37,301 bases of DNA from Marinilabiliales bacterium (GCA_007695015.1 REEN01000063.1:1-37301); one strand, 5' to 3'. Positions 1-8,296 are shown, numbered from the stretch's first letter. The notes: generated from the sequence alone by a model not told the origin. Translations and numbers: made by a program.

Positions 1-1
1 A

Positions 2-613
2 AAACCGGTCTATTTCAATACAACGGCACTCAAATACGTGCATTTCTACGCCTGCCTGTTCGAGCTGTCCGAAAAAGGGATACTGAAAGCCGAAGGCAGG
101 ACCGTATGGTGCAGGGAGACCGAAACAGGCGACACTGTGCTGGATTCGGTCATAGAGATGATGGTGCCCCTTTCGGGGAAGAAACTGTCAAGGCTGCAGT
201 ACCTGGTACCAAGGAAAGCAGCACCAGTTTACAAGCAGCAACTTGAAAGGATGATTGAAAAGAATCTGCTGCTTAGAGAGGAGATCTTTTTCATCTCCTG
301 GGAGGTGGGCAGCAGTTACAGGGTCATAAAGTACGACATGCTCAAACCGGATATTACCCGTCTTGAAAGGTCGCTGGTTTACGGAAGAAAGCCTGAGAGG
401 GAGACCTGGCTGATGGCAGTCCTTGCCGGAGAGGCAGGATTATTTAACAACATCTTCAGGTCAAAGGAGTTTCGCGCCAGGGCAAAAGAGAGGTACAAAG
501 AACTGCTTAAATCAGACATGCTGGTAAATGACGAAACCATATTCCTGCTGAGGAAAACCCTGAGACGCTCACTCAACGCACAGAAAGCCGCCACCTCCTA
601 CTCGGTCGGGTAG
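2..613 (+). CDS. GPP34 (GOLPH3/Vps74-like) domain protein, 5' truncated by window edge
   Basis: The reading frame is open to the first base of the window, so the true start lies upstream; a GTG at 38 is possible but residues before it read as coding. The visible ~200 residues fit the GPP34 fold: a GRTVWCRETETGDTVLD segment resembles the family pattern in which a short basic strand precedes a conserved 'TGD..LD' turn, followed by a helix-rich stretch with MIEKNLLLREE and a 'Y...D...' hairpin, then the AVLAGEAGLFNNIF helix. Eukaryotic members bind PI4P at the Golgi; bacterial members have no settled role, though a membrane-surface function is a reasonable guess. The C-terminus is basic and serine rich. 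The family call is from recalled pattern, not a search. Confidence 0.72.
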   Translation, partial: KPVYFNTTALKYVHFYACLFELSEKGILKAEGRTVWCRETETGDTVLDSVIEMMVPLSGKKLSRLQYLVPRKAAPVYKQQLERMIEKNLLLREEIFFISWEVGSSYRVIKYDMLKPDITRLERSLVYGRKPERETWLMAVLAGEAGLFNNIFRSKEFRARAKERYKELLKSDMLVNDETIFLLRKTLRRSLNAQKAATSYSVG

Positions 614-870
614 AGAACGCCTGTGGCCGGGAACGGCAATGGCCGGGCAGCGATCGGGCAGGCGACGGCAAGGGCCGGGAAGCGGCAGGGGCGGGTAACG
701 CCCATGACTGGACAATTAAGCAACCCGGCAGGGATAAGTCACGACAATGCGGCCACAGTGCCGTTACCAGCCGGATAAGGAACAAAGCCAGGCTGTGTTT
801 CAGGAATGTTTTTACATGAAGCCCCCATCAGCCTTCGGCAGACAAAATATCATTAATAAAAGACCGGATC
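614..870. repeat. GC-rich repetitive intergenic region
   Basis: This gap has no convincing gene. It is dominated by variants of GGCCGGG(A/C)A and GGCA: GGCCGGGAACGGCAATGGCC at about 625-644, then further CGGGCAG and GGCCGGGAAGCGGCA copies to about 690. CTGTGGCCG (621-629) reappears as its exact reverse complement CGGCCACAG at 750-758. No T-run follows, so a plain terminator is unlikely. Its composition differs from the AT-rich promoter regions elsewhere in the window, and similar GC-rich gaps occur near 2221, 5900, 6650 and 20090. The last ~60 bases before 871 are less repetitive and presumably hold the hydrolase promoter, but I see no clear -7 box. Confidence 0.5.
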
Positions 871-2220
871 ATGAAAAAAACAAACCTTAACGGCAATAAG
901 GCAATAAGATTGCTGGCCGTTGCAATGTTTATGATGCTGCCGTTGCAGCAACCGGCAGCCCAGCAGAATATCCTGCTGGAAACCGAAGCACGCAGGCTGC
1001 TTGAACACTTCATTAACCGCGAAACCGAACATGTGAGGGAAATGCTGGCAGAGGAGGTAAATGCCATGATACCTGAGGGACAACTGGAGGAGATAGCCAA
1101 TGGCCTGGAAGTACAGCTGGGCAGTTTTGAATACGTCGACAGGGCTCTCTTTGATAAAGCCGATGAATATGAGGTCGTAGTGCTTGTATGCCAGTTCGAA
1201 AAAATGGAGATTGGTTTCAGGGTGGTTTTTAACCGAGGCAACATGGTGGCCGGATTTCAGTTTGTGCCCGCCCCGGCCACCAGCTTTTCACCGCCCCCGG
1301 TTTATGCCGATTCGTCTCTTTTTGCCGAATATGAAATTGCGATCGACTGCGACGGTATCACTCTCCCCGGAATTGTGACGATGCCTCACGAACAGCAGAA
1401 TGTTCCCGTTGTGGTACTGGTACACGGGTCGGGTCCGCACGATGCAGACGAGACCATTGGCCCCAACAAACCTTTCAGGGATATGGCATGGGGACTTGCC
1501 TCCAGGGGAATTGCCGTACTGAGATATGAGAAGCGAACCCTCAAACATGGCGGAACGTTTGACAGGAACAACTTTACCATATGGGATGAAACAGGGAATG
1601 ACGCTCTTGCGGCTGTTGCAGCCGCAAGGGAGATTCCCGGGGCCGACCCCGGCAGGATCCATCTCCTGGGGCACAGCCTGGGAGGAATGCTGGCCCCGGC
1701 CATTGCCTCAAAAGACCCCGGTATTGCCGGTATAATCATTATGGCAGGCAATTCAAGGCCACTGCAATACCTTGTACCTGAGCAGTATGAATACCTGATG
1801 AGCCTTCAGGGGAAACTGACTGACCAGCAGAAGGATGCACTGGAGGAGATTAGGGAGCAGGCCCGGGCGATAAGCGAAAACCGGCTTGAAGGGCTTACCT
1901 ACCGTGAAACACTGCTCAACCTGCCGCCGGCTTACTGGGCAGACCTGAACAGCTACGACCAGCGTGCCGTGGCATCCGGACTTCCGCAAAGGATCCTTGT
2001 GCTGCAGGGCGAAAGGGACTACCAGGTTACAATGGAAGATTTCGCTGGCTGGCAAAAGGCACTGAAGGGCCACCCGGGAGCAAGGCTCATATCCTACCCC
2101 ACGCTCAACCACCTGATGATGGAGGGAGAGGGCGCCCCAAACCCGGCGGAATACTATGAGCTAAAAAATGTTTACCAGGGGGTGATCGACGATATCGCCT
2201 CATGGATCGGCGGCGGATGA
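871..2220 (+). CDS. Secreted alpha/beta hydrolase with N-terminal DUF3887-like domain
   Basis: The 449-residue product starts with a signal peptide (basic MKKTNLNGNK, hydrophobic core, cleavage near PAAQQ). Residues ~32-135 resemble DUF3887, a small alpha+beta domain often fused to bacterial hydrolases. The hydrolase domain follows. It has the oxyanion strand VVVLVHGSGPHDAD, the nucleophile elbow GHSLGG with Ser269, a likely acid Asp383 in LQGERDYQV and His414 in LNHLMM, so the catalytic triad appears complete. Relatives are annotated as S33-type peptidases or dienelactone-hydrolase-like esterases. The natural substrate cannot be read from the sequence. The protein is probably periplasmic or outer-surface. 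It stands alone, with repeat-rich gaps on both sides and polA converging from the other strand. Confidence 0.87.
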   Translation: MKKTNLNGNKAIRLLAVAMFMMLPLQQPAAQQNILLETEARRLLEHFINRETEHVREMLAEEVNAMIPEGQLEEIANGLEVQLGSFEYVDRALFDKADEYEVVVLVCQFEKMEIGFRVVFNRGNMVAGFQFVPAPATSFSPPPVYADSSLFAEYEIAIDCDGITLPGIVTMPHEQQNVPVVVLVHGSGPHDADETIGPNKPFRDMAWGLASRGIAVLRYEKRTLKHGGTFDRNNFTIWDETGNDALAAVAAAREIPGADPGRIHLLGHSLGGMLAPAIASKDPGIAGIIIMAGNSRPLQYLVPEQYEYLMSLQGKLTDQQKDALEEIREQARAISENRLEGLTYRETLLNLPPAYWADLNSYDQRAVASGLPQRILVLQGERDYQVTMEDFAGWQKALKGHPGARLISYPTLNHLMMEGEGAPNPAEYYELKNVYQGVIDDIASWIGGG

Positions 2221-2453
2221 CCGCCAGCACGGCAGTCTGCAAAGGCTGCTGACCTGCAGGTAGCCAAAGGCTGGCGGTGCTGTTGTGAGGCAGATCACAA
2301 GGCGACAGAACGGAATGGTGTCATGCAGGAATGGCGGAGAAGCAGGCTGGCGGTGCGGAGCGGCGATGGCAACGCAAATTTTGGCCGAGAAGATTGCAGA
2401 CGGAAAGCTGCCTGGTGCTGCGGCGGAGCAGCCATTCGGCAGGGCAAAAGGTG
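2220..2453. repeat. Repeat-rich intergenic gap between convergent genes
   Basis: No gene is supported here. ACCGCCAGC at 2220-2228 is the exact reverse complement of GCTGGCGGT at 2270-2278, so a long-looped stem is possible right after the hydrolase stop. The 13-mer AGGCTGGCGGTGC occurs twice, at 2268-2280 and 2344-2356 (period 76). CTGCAG and GCAG/CTGC words make further local pairings. No T-run follows the stem, so a standard terminator is not evident on either strand although the flanking genes converge. The composition resembles the gaps at 614-780 and 5900-6010. Confidence 0.5.
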
Positions 2454-5243
2454 TCAGTGCGCCTCGAGCCAGTTTGAGCCGGTCCCGGTATCGACGGTAA
2501 GGGGCACGGACAGGGAGACGACCGACTGCATGGCGTCGGTTACCAGTTCCCGTACCTCATCCAGCTCGGGCCTGTATACATCAAAGACCAGTTCGTCGTG
2601 CACCTGCAGTATCATCTTTGTCTTAAGCTTCCTTTTCCCCAGCTCTTCGTGGATCTTTACCATTGCAAGCTTTATAATGTCGGCAGCCGAACCCTGAATC
2701 GGTGCGTTTATTGCATTCCTCTCGGCATTTCCGCGCACAAGGGAGTTTCTTGAATTGATGTCGGGAAGCTGCCTGCGCCTGCCCTTTATGGTGACCACAT
2801 ATCCTTTATCCCTGGCATCGCTGATGCACCTGTCCATATATTCCTTTACGGCAGGATAGGAGCTGAAATAACCATCTATAAGCTTTTTAGCCTCCTCCCT
2901 GGGTATACTGAGCCTCTGTGACAGCCCGAAGGCAGAAATGCCGTATATGATGCCGAAATTGGCTGTTTTTGCCTTTGCCCGCATCTCCCTGTTCACCTCA
3001 TCCCTGCCAACAGAAAAAATCTTTGCAGCCGTTGCAGCATGGATATCCTCGTTTTTACTGAAAGCTTCTATCATGCCCTTATCTCCGCTCATATGGGCCA
3101 TCAGCCGGAGCTCGATCTGTGAATAGTCAGCCGCCAGCAGCAGATGGTCGCTGTCGCGGGCAATAAAGGCTTTCCTGATCTCCCTGCCCCTCTCCTCACG
3201 GATGGGAATGTTCTGAAGGTTTGGATTGGTTGAACTCAGACGCCCGGTGGAGGTGACCGCCTGGTTGAATGATGTATGGATCCGCCCCGTGCGCCGGTTA
3301 ACCAGCTTAGGGAGGGCATCGACATATGTTGACAACAGCTTTTTAAGTCCCCTGTATTCAAGTATCTTAGGAATTATCGGGTGCTTGTCCTTTATCTTGT
3401 CGAGCACCTCTTCGTTGGTTGAGAACTGCTTTGTTTTGGTCCGCTTTGCATTGTCGACAATCTTCATCCTTTCAAACAGTATCTCGCCAAGCTGTTTTGG
3501 TGACGCCAGGTTAAATTCAGTGCCGGCAAGTTCGTAAACCTCTTTTTCGATCTGCACCAGGTCGTGCGACAGTTTTCCGGAGATCGATTCCAATGATCCC
3601 GAATCAAGCCTTACCCCTGCTTTTTCCATAGATGCAAGGACTGTGGCGAGAGGCATTTCAAGCTCTCCGGCCAGACTGACCATCCCTTCTTTTTCGAGTT
3701 CCTTTTCAAGTATCTCCTTCAGTTGCCAGGTGATATCGGCATCCTCTGCCGCATATTCCTTTATCGTGTCAGGTTCAACATCACGCATGCTCTTCTGTCC
3801 CCGCCCCTTTTTCCCGATCAGCTCCTCAATTGATACCGGGGCATACCCGAGGTAAACCTCTGCAAGGTAGTTCATGTTGTGACGCAGTCCGGGTTCCAGC
3901 AGGTAATGGGCAAGCATCGTATCGAAAAGCCTTCCCTTCACCCCTATACCGTATCCGGCGAGCACCAGAATATCAAACTTGATATTCTGACCAACCTTGG
4001 CAATCTTCTCGTTTTCAAAAAGTTCCCTGAACTCACCGATAACGGCTTCAGCTTCGGCCCTGCCGGCAGGAACAGGTACATACCATGCCTCATGGGGTTT
4101 GCAGCAGAACGAGAGCCCCACAAGCCCGCTCTCATGCGGATCAAGTCCGTCGGTCTCGGTGTCAAAGCAGAACTCTTTCTTCCGCGAAAGCGTATCTATC
4201 AATTTCTCACGCTCCTGCCTGCCTTCAGCAAGATGATACTTATGATCAACCGTCTTAATTGTATCCAGTCCGCTACCCCCATCTTCAGTATCATTTCCGG
4301 ATCCGGTGGAATCATGATCAAACAAAGACCCCTGTACAGGGTCGCCTGAGGGTGGCTTCCCGGAAAAACCCGAAAGGATTCTTTCACCGGCGGTACGGAA
4401 CTCCAGTTCGGCGAACAGCTTTTTAAGCTTTTCAATATCGGGCGGCTTCAATGCCAGCATTTTCTCATCAAGTTCAACGGGTGCATCGAGGGCTATCGTG
4501 ACCAGCTCACGGGAAAGCCTGAGCTTTTCGGCACTCTGTTCAATATTCTCCCTCTGCTTGCCTTTGAACTCATCCAGGTTTTCAAGCACCTGCTGAACAG
4601 ACTTGAATTTGGAAATGATCTTTTTGGCTGTCTTCTCGCCAATGCCCGGAACACCCGGTATATTGTCTGACGCATCTCCCATCATCGCCAGAACATCGAT
4701 TACTTGTTGCGGATCGTCAATATCATAATGCTTCATCACCTCATCAGGGCCCCATACCTCTGCATCATTACCGGATCTTTTCGGTTTATACAGGAAAATA
4801 TTGCCGGAAACAAGCTGGCAGAAATCCTTGTCAGGCGTCATCATATAGGTGGTATATCCCCTCTTCTCAGCTTTCCTGGCAAGGGTGCCGATAACGTCGT
4901 CAGCCTCGTAGCCGGCAGCTTCTAACACCGGTATGTTGTAAGCCTCAAGGAGGTTTCTGATCCACGGCACGGATCTCTTTATGTCTTCCGGTGTTTCATC
5001 CCTGTTGGCCTTGTAGGCGGAAAACATCTCGTGCCGGAAAGTGGGTGAAGGGGGATCGAAAACGACGGCTATATGGCTCGGCTTTTCATTTTTAAGAACT
5101 TCATCGAGTGTGTTCACAAAACCGAAAATGGCCGACGTGTTAAGCCCCTTTGAGTTGAAACGGGGATTCCTGATGAAGGCATAATATGACCGGTAGATCA
5201 GCGCGTAGGCGTCGAGCAAAAAAAGCTTCTTTTCTGATGGCAT
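2454..5243 (-). CDS. polA: DNA polymerase I
   Basis: The 929-residue protein has the full three-domain architecture of bacterial Pol I. The 5' nuclease covers ~1-290 (LFLLDAYALIYRSYYA, AAGYEADDVIGTLA, MGDASDNIPGVPGIGEKTA). The 3'-5' exonuclease spans ~340-515 and keeps its acidic ligands: Asp361 and Glu363 in FDTET, Asn and Asp in GQNIKFD, and the YAAEDAD motif III, so proofreading should be active. The polymerase domain has motif A DYSQIELR (Asp706), motif B KAKTANFGIIYG and motif C VHDEL (Asp883). It fills gaps during repair and Okazaki-fragment maturation. It lies 78 bp downstream of queD on the same strand and could be co-transcribed with it. Confidence 0.98.
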   Translation of the reverse strand: MPSEKKLFLLDAYALIYRSYYAFIRNPRFNSKGLNTSAIFGFVNTLDEVLKNEKPSHIAVVFDPPSPTFRHEMFSAYKANRDETPEDIKRSVPWIRNLLEAYNIPVLEAAGYEADDVIGTLARKAEKRGYTTYMMTPDKDFCQLVSGNIFLYKPKRSGNDAEVWGPDEVMKHYDIDDPQQVIDVLAMMGDASDNIPGVPGIGEKTAKKIISKFKSVQQVLENLDEFKGKQRENIEQSAEKLRLSRELVTIALDAPVELDEKMLALKPPDIEKLKKLFAELEFRTAGERILSGFSGKPPSGDPVQGSLFDHDSTGSGNDTEDGGSGLDTIKTVDHKYHLAEGRQEREKLIDTLSRKKEFCFDTETDGLDPHESGLVGLSFCCKPHEAWYVPVPAGRAEAEAVIGEFRELFENEKIAKVGQNIKFDILVLAGYGIGVKGRLFDTMLAHYLLEPGLRHNMNYLAEVYLGYAPVSIEELIGKKGRGQKSMRDVEPDTIKEYAAEDADITWQLKEILEKELEKEGMVSLAGELEMPLATVLASMEKAGVRLDSGSLESISGKLSHDLVQIEKEVYELAGTEFNLASPKQLGEILFERMKIVDNAKRTKTKQFSTNEEVLDKIKDKHPIIPKILEYRGLKKLLSTYVDALPKLVNRRTGRIHTSFNQAVTSTGRLSSTNPNLQNIPIREERGREIRKAFIARDSDHLLLAADYSQIELRLMAHMSGDKGMIEAFSKNEDIHAATAAKIFSVGRDEVNREMRAKAKTANFGIIYGISAFGLSQRLSIPREEAKKLIDGYFSSYPAVKEYMDRCISDARDKGYVVTIKGRRRQLPDINSRNSLVRGNAERNAINAPIQGSAADIIKLAMVKIHEELGKRKLKTKMILQVHDELVFDVYRPELDEVRELVTDAMQSVVSLSVPLTVDTGTGSNWLEAH

Positions 5244-5321
5244 AATAATCTTGTTTAAGAATTGCCTTGGTCTTCACGGCCCGTTCGCCGGCAGCCGGCC
5301 CATGCACAGGTGTTATGGTAT

Positions 5322-5771
5322 TCAGGGGTTATCTGACGCAAACCACTCTGCATAAGATGTGGAGGTTTCCTGGAGCCGGAGAGAGTGGAGCTCGACGCCG
5401 GCAGGCAGCCTCTTCCCGATGCGTCCCGCAAAATCAACTATCATGTTCTCACATGTAGGCTGGTAATCAACAATCCTGAGTTTATCCAACATCGCCCCCA
5501 TGCTTTTATAGTGCCCCTCAGGCACTTCACTGCTAATGACCAAAGCATGGTCAAATTCACTTATCACGGCTTCGGCGACCATCTTGCGCAGATCGCCGAA
5601 ATCCATGACCATCCCGTGGGTGGATTCGGCTTTGTTCTTTACCGGATGGCCCGTTACTGTTACAAAGAGCCTGTATGAATGCCCGTGCAGGCTTTTGCAC
5701 GGACCATCATAATTCCAAAGGGCATGGGCCATCTCAAAATCAAACTGCTTCGTTACTCTGACTCTGGCCAT
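5322..5771 (-). CDS. queD: 6-carboxy-5,6,7,8-tetrahydropterin synthase (QueD/PTPS family)
   Basis: The 149-residue length and motifs match the pyruvoyl-tetrahydropterin synthase fold. Zinc ligands are His16 (FEMAH), His29 and His31 (LHGHSY), with the catalytic Cys25 just before in GPCKSLHGH. FDHALV supplies the catalytic His/Asp region, PTCENM the substrate-binding glutamate region, and LQETSTSYAEW the C-terminal glutamate. In bacteria this enzyme usually converts dihydroneopterin triphosphate to carboxytetrahydropterin for queuosine tRNA modification. No other queuosine genes are in the window, so a biopterin-type PTPS role cannot be excluded. A Bacteroidota -7 box sits 17 bases before the start. 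Confidence 0.93.
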   Translation of the reverse strand: MARVRVTKQFDFEMAHALWNYDGPCKSLHGHSYRLFVTVTGHPVKNKAESTHGMVMDFGDLRKMVAEAVISEFDHALVISSEVPEGHYKSMGAMLDKLRIVDYQPTCENMIVDFAGRIGKRLPAGVELHSLRLQETSTSYAEWFASDNP

Positions 5772-5788
5772 ATATGATAATTTTTATG

Positions 5789-5796
5789 CAAAAGTA
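5789..5796 (-). promoter_or_regulatory. Putative -7 element (TACTTTTG) of queD
   Basis: On the minus strand TACTTTTG matches the Bacteroidota TAnnTTTG -7 consensus exactly and lies 17 bases upstream of the queD ATG, in an AT-rich stretch. No good TTTG -33 partner is visible at 19-20 bp spacing. Confidence 0.5.
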
Positions 5797-5910
5797 CTAA
5801 AATTAAACGGAGCATTACTGATATTATTGAGGCATGCTCAGGGGCAAAAGTGCAAATTGGGAATGTAATCATGGAAGGCATCGCAGGGCAGGATACAGGG
5901 GGGCTGCAGG

Positions 5911-6014
5911 GAAGCGGTGTGAGGCATGCTGCAAAAGGCGGGAGAGCCGCCAGGCATTCGGTGTGAAGCGCATGTTGCGGAAGGTGAAATTCGTCTGGAA
6001 AGCGGTGTGGAGCA
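5911..6014. repeat. Degenerate ~45-bp tandem repeat, about 2.5 copies
   Basis: Copies of a GCGGTGTGA(G/A)GC-CATG(C/T)TGC motif begin near 5913, 5957 and 6000: GCGGTGTGAGGCATGCTGC, then TCGGTGTGAAGCGCATGTTGC, then a partial GCGGTGTGGAGCAG. Periods are about 45 and 42 bases. The array sits in the gap between queD (divergent promoter side) and the 3' end of the small membrane protein gene. Open frames across it have no family resemblance and I do not call a gene. Confidence 0.5.
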
Positions 6015-6018
6015 GACC

Positions 6019-6537
6019 TCAGGGTGTCCGTTTCAAAGCCTTTTCTGCAAGTTCGCTTTCAACTGTTGTATCTGACCACTCGACACCGTTTTTGCTGCAT
6101 TGGTTACCTATGCTCTCTTTGAGCTTCTTGATGTCACTGTAAAATATCTCACCAAGTTTCATCTTTGACGCCACTCCTTCAACGGTGTGAAATACAATCC
6201 TGAGTGTTTTGATCTCCACCTTTTTGAGCTCAGACCAGGAAATGATCCTTGACGGTTGGGACCAGGACAGCTTGTACTCAATACCCTGGTTGTTGAGAAT
6301 AACATAACGGCGGCTTAGGCGGTAAAAAAACCCGTATGTATAGAGAATTATGTTGAAGCCGGCAAGCAGCAGGATAATCTGGAAAAGATATTCGTTGAAT
6401 AAACGGCCATCGAGAATTCTCCTGATAATGGTTACTGACGAAATAATAATAATTGCAGCTGCAAGGATTAAATTAAAAATACGCCCGCTTTTTGAAAGCT
6501 TGTTGTATTCGTCAAGGTTAATAACCAGATCGTCCAT
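6019..6537 (-). CDS. Hypothetical small membrane protein, PH-like C-terminal half
   Basis: I do not recognise a named family. The 172-residue protein has a polar N-terminus (MDDLVINLDEYNKLSKSG), two hydrophobic segments (LILAAAIIIISSVTII at ~22-40 and YLFQIILLLAGFNIILYTYGF at ~50-71), then a cytoplasmic-like beta-rich part. That part has RYVILNNQGIEYKLSWSQPSRIISWSELKKVEIK, a pattern seen in bacterial PH-like (YcxB or bPH type) membrane proteins: a strand, 'I.W..I..I', and a closing amphipathic helix with KLKESIG. The C-terminal ~30 residues are polar and probably disordered. It appears monocistronic. A stress or membrane-sensor role would be guesswork. Confidence 0.75.
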   Translation of the reverse strand: MDDLVINLDEYNKLSKSGRIFNLILAAAIIIISSVTIIRRILDGRLFNEYLFQIILLLAGFNIILYTYGFFYRLSRRYVILNNQGIEYKLSWSQPSRIISWSELKKVEIKTLRIVFHTVEGVASKMKLGEIFYSDIKKLKESIGNQCSKNGVEWSDTTVESELAEKALKRTP

Positions 6538-6818
6538 AGCATTTAACTGTTTATGGTTAATTATCAGCAGAAGTAAAAGTAAGAAATAATTGGTTTGCCC
6601 TGTGCTGTTTTCCGGTTATTTTTTAGAATAATCTTCAGCCATATCTATTTCCGGGGCAGTGGGTGGGCGGAAATACGCAAAACAGCCGGCGGGCGATGCT
6701 GCAATAATATCAATTTCCCGGTCAGCGGGCAGGCGGCAATACGCAAAATGGCCGGCGGGCGATGCTGAAGTAATTCTATTTGCCTGCAAAAAGCCTGCCC
6801 GGGGCCTTGAATTATCTG
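6538..6818. repeat. Intergenic gap holding a 66-bp direct tandem repeat (core 6645-6776)
   Basis: Two units at a 66-bp period are readable. GGCGGAAATACGCAAAACAG at 6667-6686 corresponds to GGCGGCAATACGCAAAATGG at 6733-6752, and both continue into the identical word GCCGGCGGGCGATGCT (6685-6700 and 6751-6766). A partial preceding segment, TATTTCCGGGGCAG near 6645, matches ATTTCCCGGTCAG near 6712, so the unit also includes its AT-rich flank. The array lies just beyond the 3' end of yidD. No credible gene overlaps it, and no insertion-sequence ends are visible. Confidence 0.65.
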
Positions 6819-7061
6819 TCAGGGAACCGGATCATGCCCTTGACCGCCCCAGGGATTGCAACTGCCAATTCTCTTCAGGGCAAGCCACCCTCCCTTCAGC
6901 GGCCCGTGTTTCTTAAGGGCCTCTACCGCATATGCCGAACATGTTGGCGTATACCTGCATGAAGCCATTGTAAGGGGGGATATGACGTACTGGTAGAACC
7001 TGACCAGAACAATCAGCAGATACGTAAAAAAGAGCCTAACAATTCTCATGTGCAGTAACAA
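6819..7061 (-). CDS. yidD: Membrane protein insertion efficiency factor YidD
   Basis: The 80-residue protein shows the whole YidD signature: an amphipathic N-terminal helix, then [55 protein letters not shown] with three conserved cysteines. YidD assists insertion of inner-membrane proteins together with YidC. Its start overlaps the end of rnpA (26 bases with the first Met, 14 with the Met at residue 5). The overlap indicates translational coupling, and rnpA-yidD is a widespread arrangement. The gene ends the DUF4271-hemD-rnpA-yidD operon; no clean terminator follows, only the tandem repeat. Confidence 0.96.
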   Translation of the reverse strand: MLLHMRIVRLFFTYLLIVLVRFYQYVISPLTMASCRYTPTCSAYAVEALKKHGPLKGGWLALKRIGSCNPWGGQGHDPVP

Positions 7062-7419
7062 GTTCCTTTAGTATTTTCCTCAGCTTTAAATCAATATGAT
7101 CGTAAGCATACATCCTCTCAGAAACATAAATGATCATTATATCAATGTTGCTGCCGGAAGCCTCAAGGCTCTCCAGAACAATCCCCTTGTTACGGCGGTA
7201 AGACTCCCTTATAAGCCTTTTGATACGGTTACGCTCCGAGGCTTTTTTGAACCTTTTACGGGGGACCGATATTGCTATTCTGGCCGACACACCTGCATCT
7301 TCGCCTGATTCGGACCACAAAAGCCTGAAGGGATAATAAAAAAGGGTATTCCCGTCGCTGAAAAGTCTCCCGATAGCTTTTCTGCTGCAGAGACGTTCAG
7401 ATTTATGGAATTTTTCCAT
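7036..7419 (-). CDS. rnpA: Ribonuclease P protein component
   Basis: The 127-residue basic protein carries the RNR signature [18 protein letters not shown], the preceding [15 protein letters not shown] strand, and the N-terminal [18 protein letters not shown] typical of the family. It binds the RNase P RNA and helps to mature tRNA 5' ends. It sits between hemD (72 bp upstream) and yidD (overlapping downstream). In many other phyla rnpA lies next to rpmH and dnaA; here it has the Bacteroidota context with hemD instead. The RNase P RNA gene is not in this window. Confidence 0.96.
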   Translation of the reverse strand: MEKFHKSERLCSRKAIGRLFSDGNTLFYYPFRLLWSESGEDAGVSARIAISVPRKRFKKASERNRIKRLIRESYRRNKGIVLESLEASGSNIDIMIIYVSERMYAYDHIDLKLRKILKELVTAHENC

Positions 7420-7491
7420 TGAAGTGGATGACTGTGTTGCCGTGCCTGATGATGTGCGAAGAACTGCGAAAAAAGGGCATGGCCGTCATCT

Positions 7492-8259
7492 CTATCCGGC
7501 ACAGCCGTTTTTGTTATATTCCCTGATAAACATTTCAAGTGCCATCGTCATTGAAGGCGCCTCTTTGGTCGGCGCCTCAATATCAAGTCTGAGACCGGCC
7601 TTTTTGATAGCCCTTGCGGTATGCGGGCCAAAACAGGCTATCTTGGTATTGTTCTGTTCAAAATCAGGGAAATTCTGATAAAGCGACTTTATTCCTGACG
7701 GACTGTAAAAAACCAGCATATCGTAATTGACGTCACTGAGATCGGAAAGATCACTGCTAACGGTTCTGTAAAGGATAGCCTTGGTGTAATTGATCTTGTT
7801 TTTGTCGAGCACCCTCGGTATCTCAGGCTTATGCTGATCGGACAAAGGAACCAAAAACCTTTCGCCGGAGTGCTTCTTAACTTCCTGCTCGACAAGATCC
7901 TTAAGAACATTTTGCCCGTAAAAAATTTTTCTCTTCCTGTAAACTATGTATTTCTGCAGGTAGAGTGCTATTGATTCAGAAAGGCAGAAATACTTCATGC
8001 TGTCGGGTATTACCACCCGCAAATCCTCAGCCATCCGGAAATAATGATCTATTGCAGTGCGGCTTGTAAAGATGACGGCTGTATGCTCAAGCAGATCTAT
8101 ACGTTTCTGCCTGAACTCCTTTGCGGAGACTCCCTCAACTTTTATGAATGGCCGGAATTCAATCTTCAGGTTGTTTCTCTCTGCCATCTCCAGATAAGGA
8201 GATTTATCATTCTCGGGTTTAGGCTGAGAAACCAGTATCTTCTTAATCTTCGTCGCCAT
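7492..8259 (-). CDS. hemD: Uroporphyrinogen-III synthase
   Basis: The 255-residue product fits the two-domain HemD fold: KILVSQPKPENDKSPYLEMAE opens domain 1, AVIFTSRTAIDHYF is the conserved strand-helix around the cleft, YFCLSESIALYL follows, and VFYSPSGIKSLYQNFP plus IACFGPHTARAIKKAG form the conserved domain 2 motifs. The enzyme closes hydroxymethylbilane with inversion of ring D, giving uroporphyrinogen III for heme. HemD sequences are weakly conserved, but order and motifs agree. It lies 37 bp after the DUF4271 gene and 72 bp before rnpA. Other heme genes are absent here, so its pairing with a membrane protein and RNase P is positional only. Confidence 0.92.
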   Translation of the reverse strand: MATKIKKILVSQPKPENDKSPYLEMAERNNLKIEFRPFIKVEGVSAKEFRQKRIDLLEHTAVIFTSRTAIDHYFRMAEDLRVVIPDSMKYFCLSESIALYLQKYIVYRKRKIFYGQNVLKDLVEQEVKKHSGERFLVPLSDQHKPEIPRVLDKNKINYTKAILYRTVSSDLSDLSDVNYDMLVFYSPSGIKSLYQNFPDFEQNNTKIACFGPHTARAIKKAGLRLDIEAPTKEAPSMTMALEMFIREYNKNGCAG

Positions 8260-8296
8260 AATCTCTCGATGGGATGTAATCAGTTTAAACCTTTCC

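Noticed and set aside
5834-6142. 102-codon open frame across the 45-bp repeats
   Set aside because: It runs over a tandem repeat and into the opposite strand of the small membrane protein; its Arg/Cys-rich translation looks non-coding.
6659-6916. 85-codon open frame across the 66-bp repeats
   Set aside because: It reflects the repeat and overlaps yidD on the other strand; no ribosome binding site or family match.
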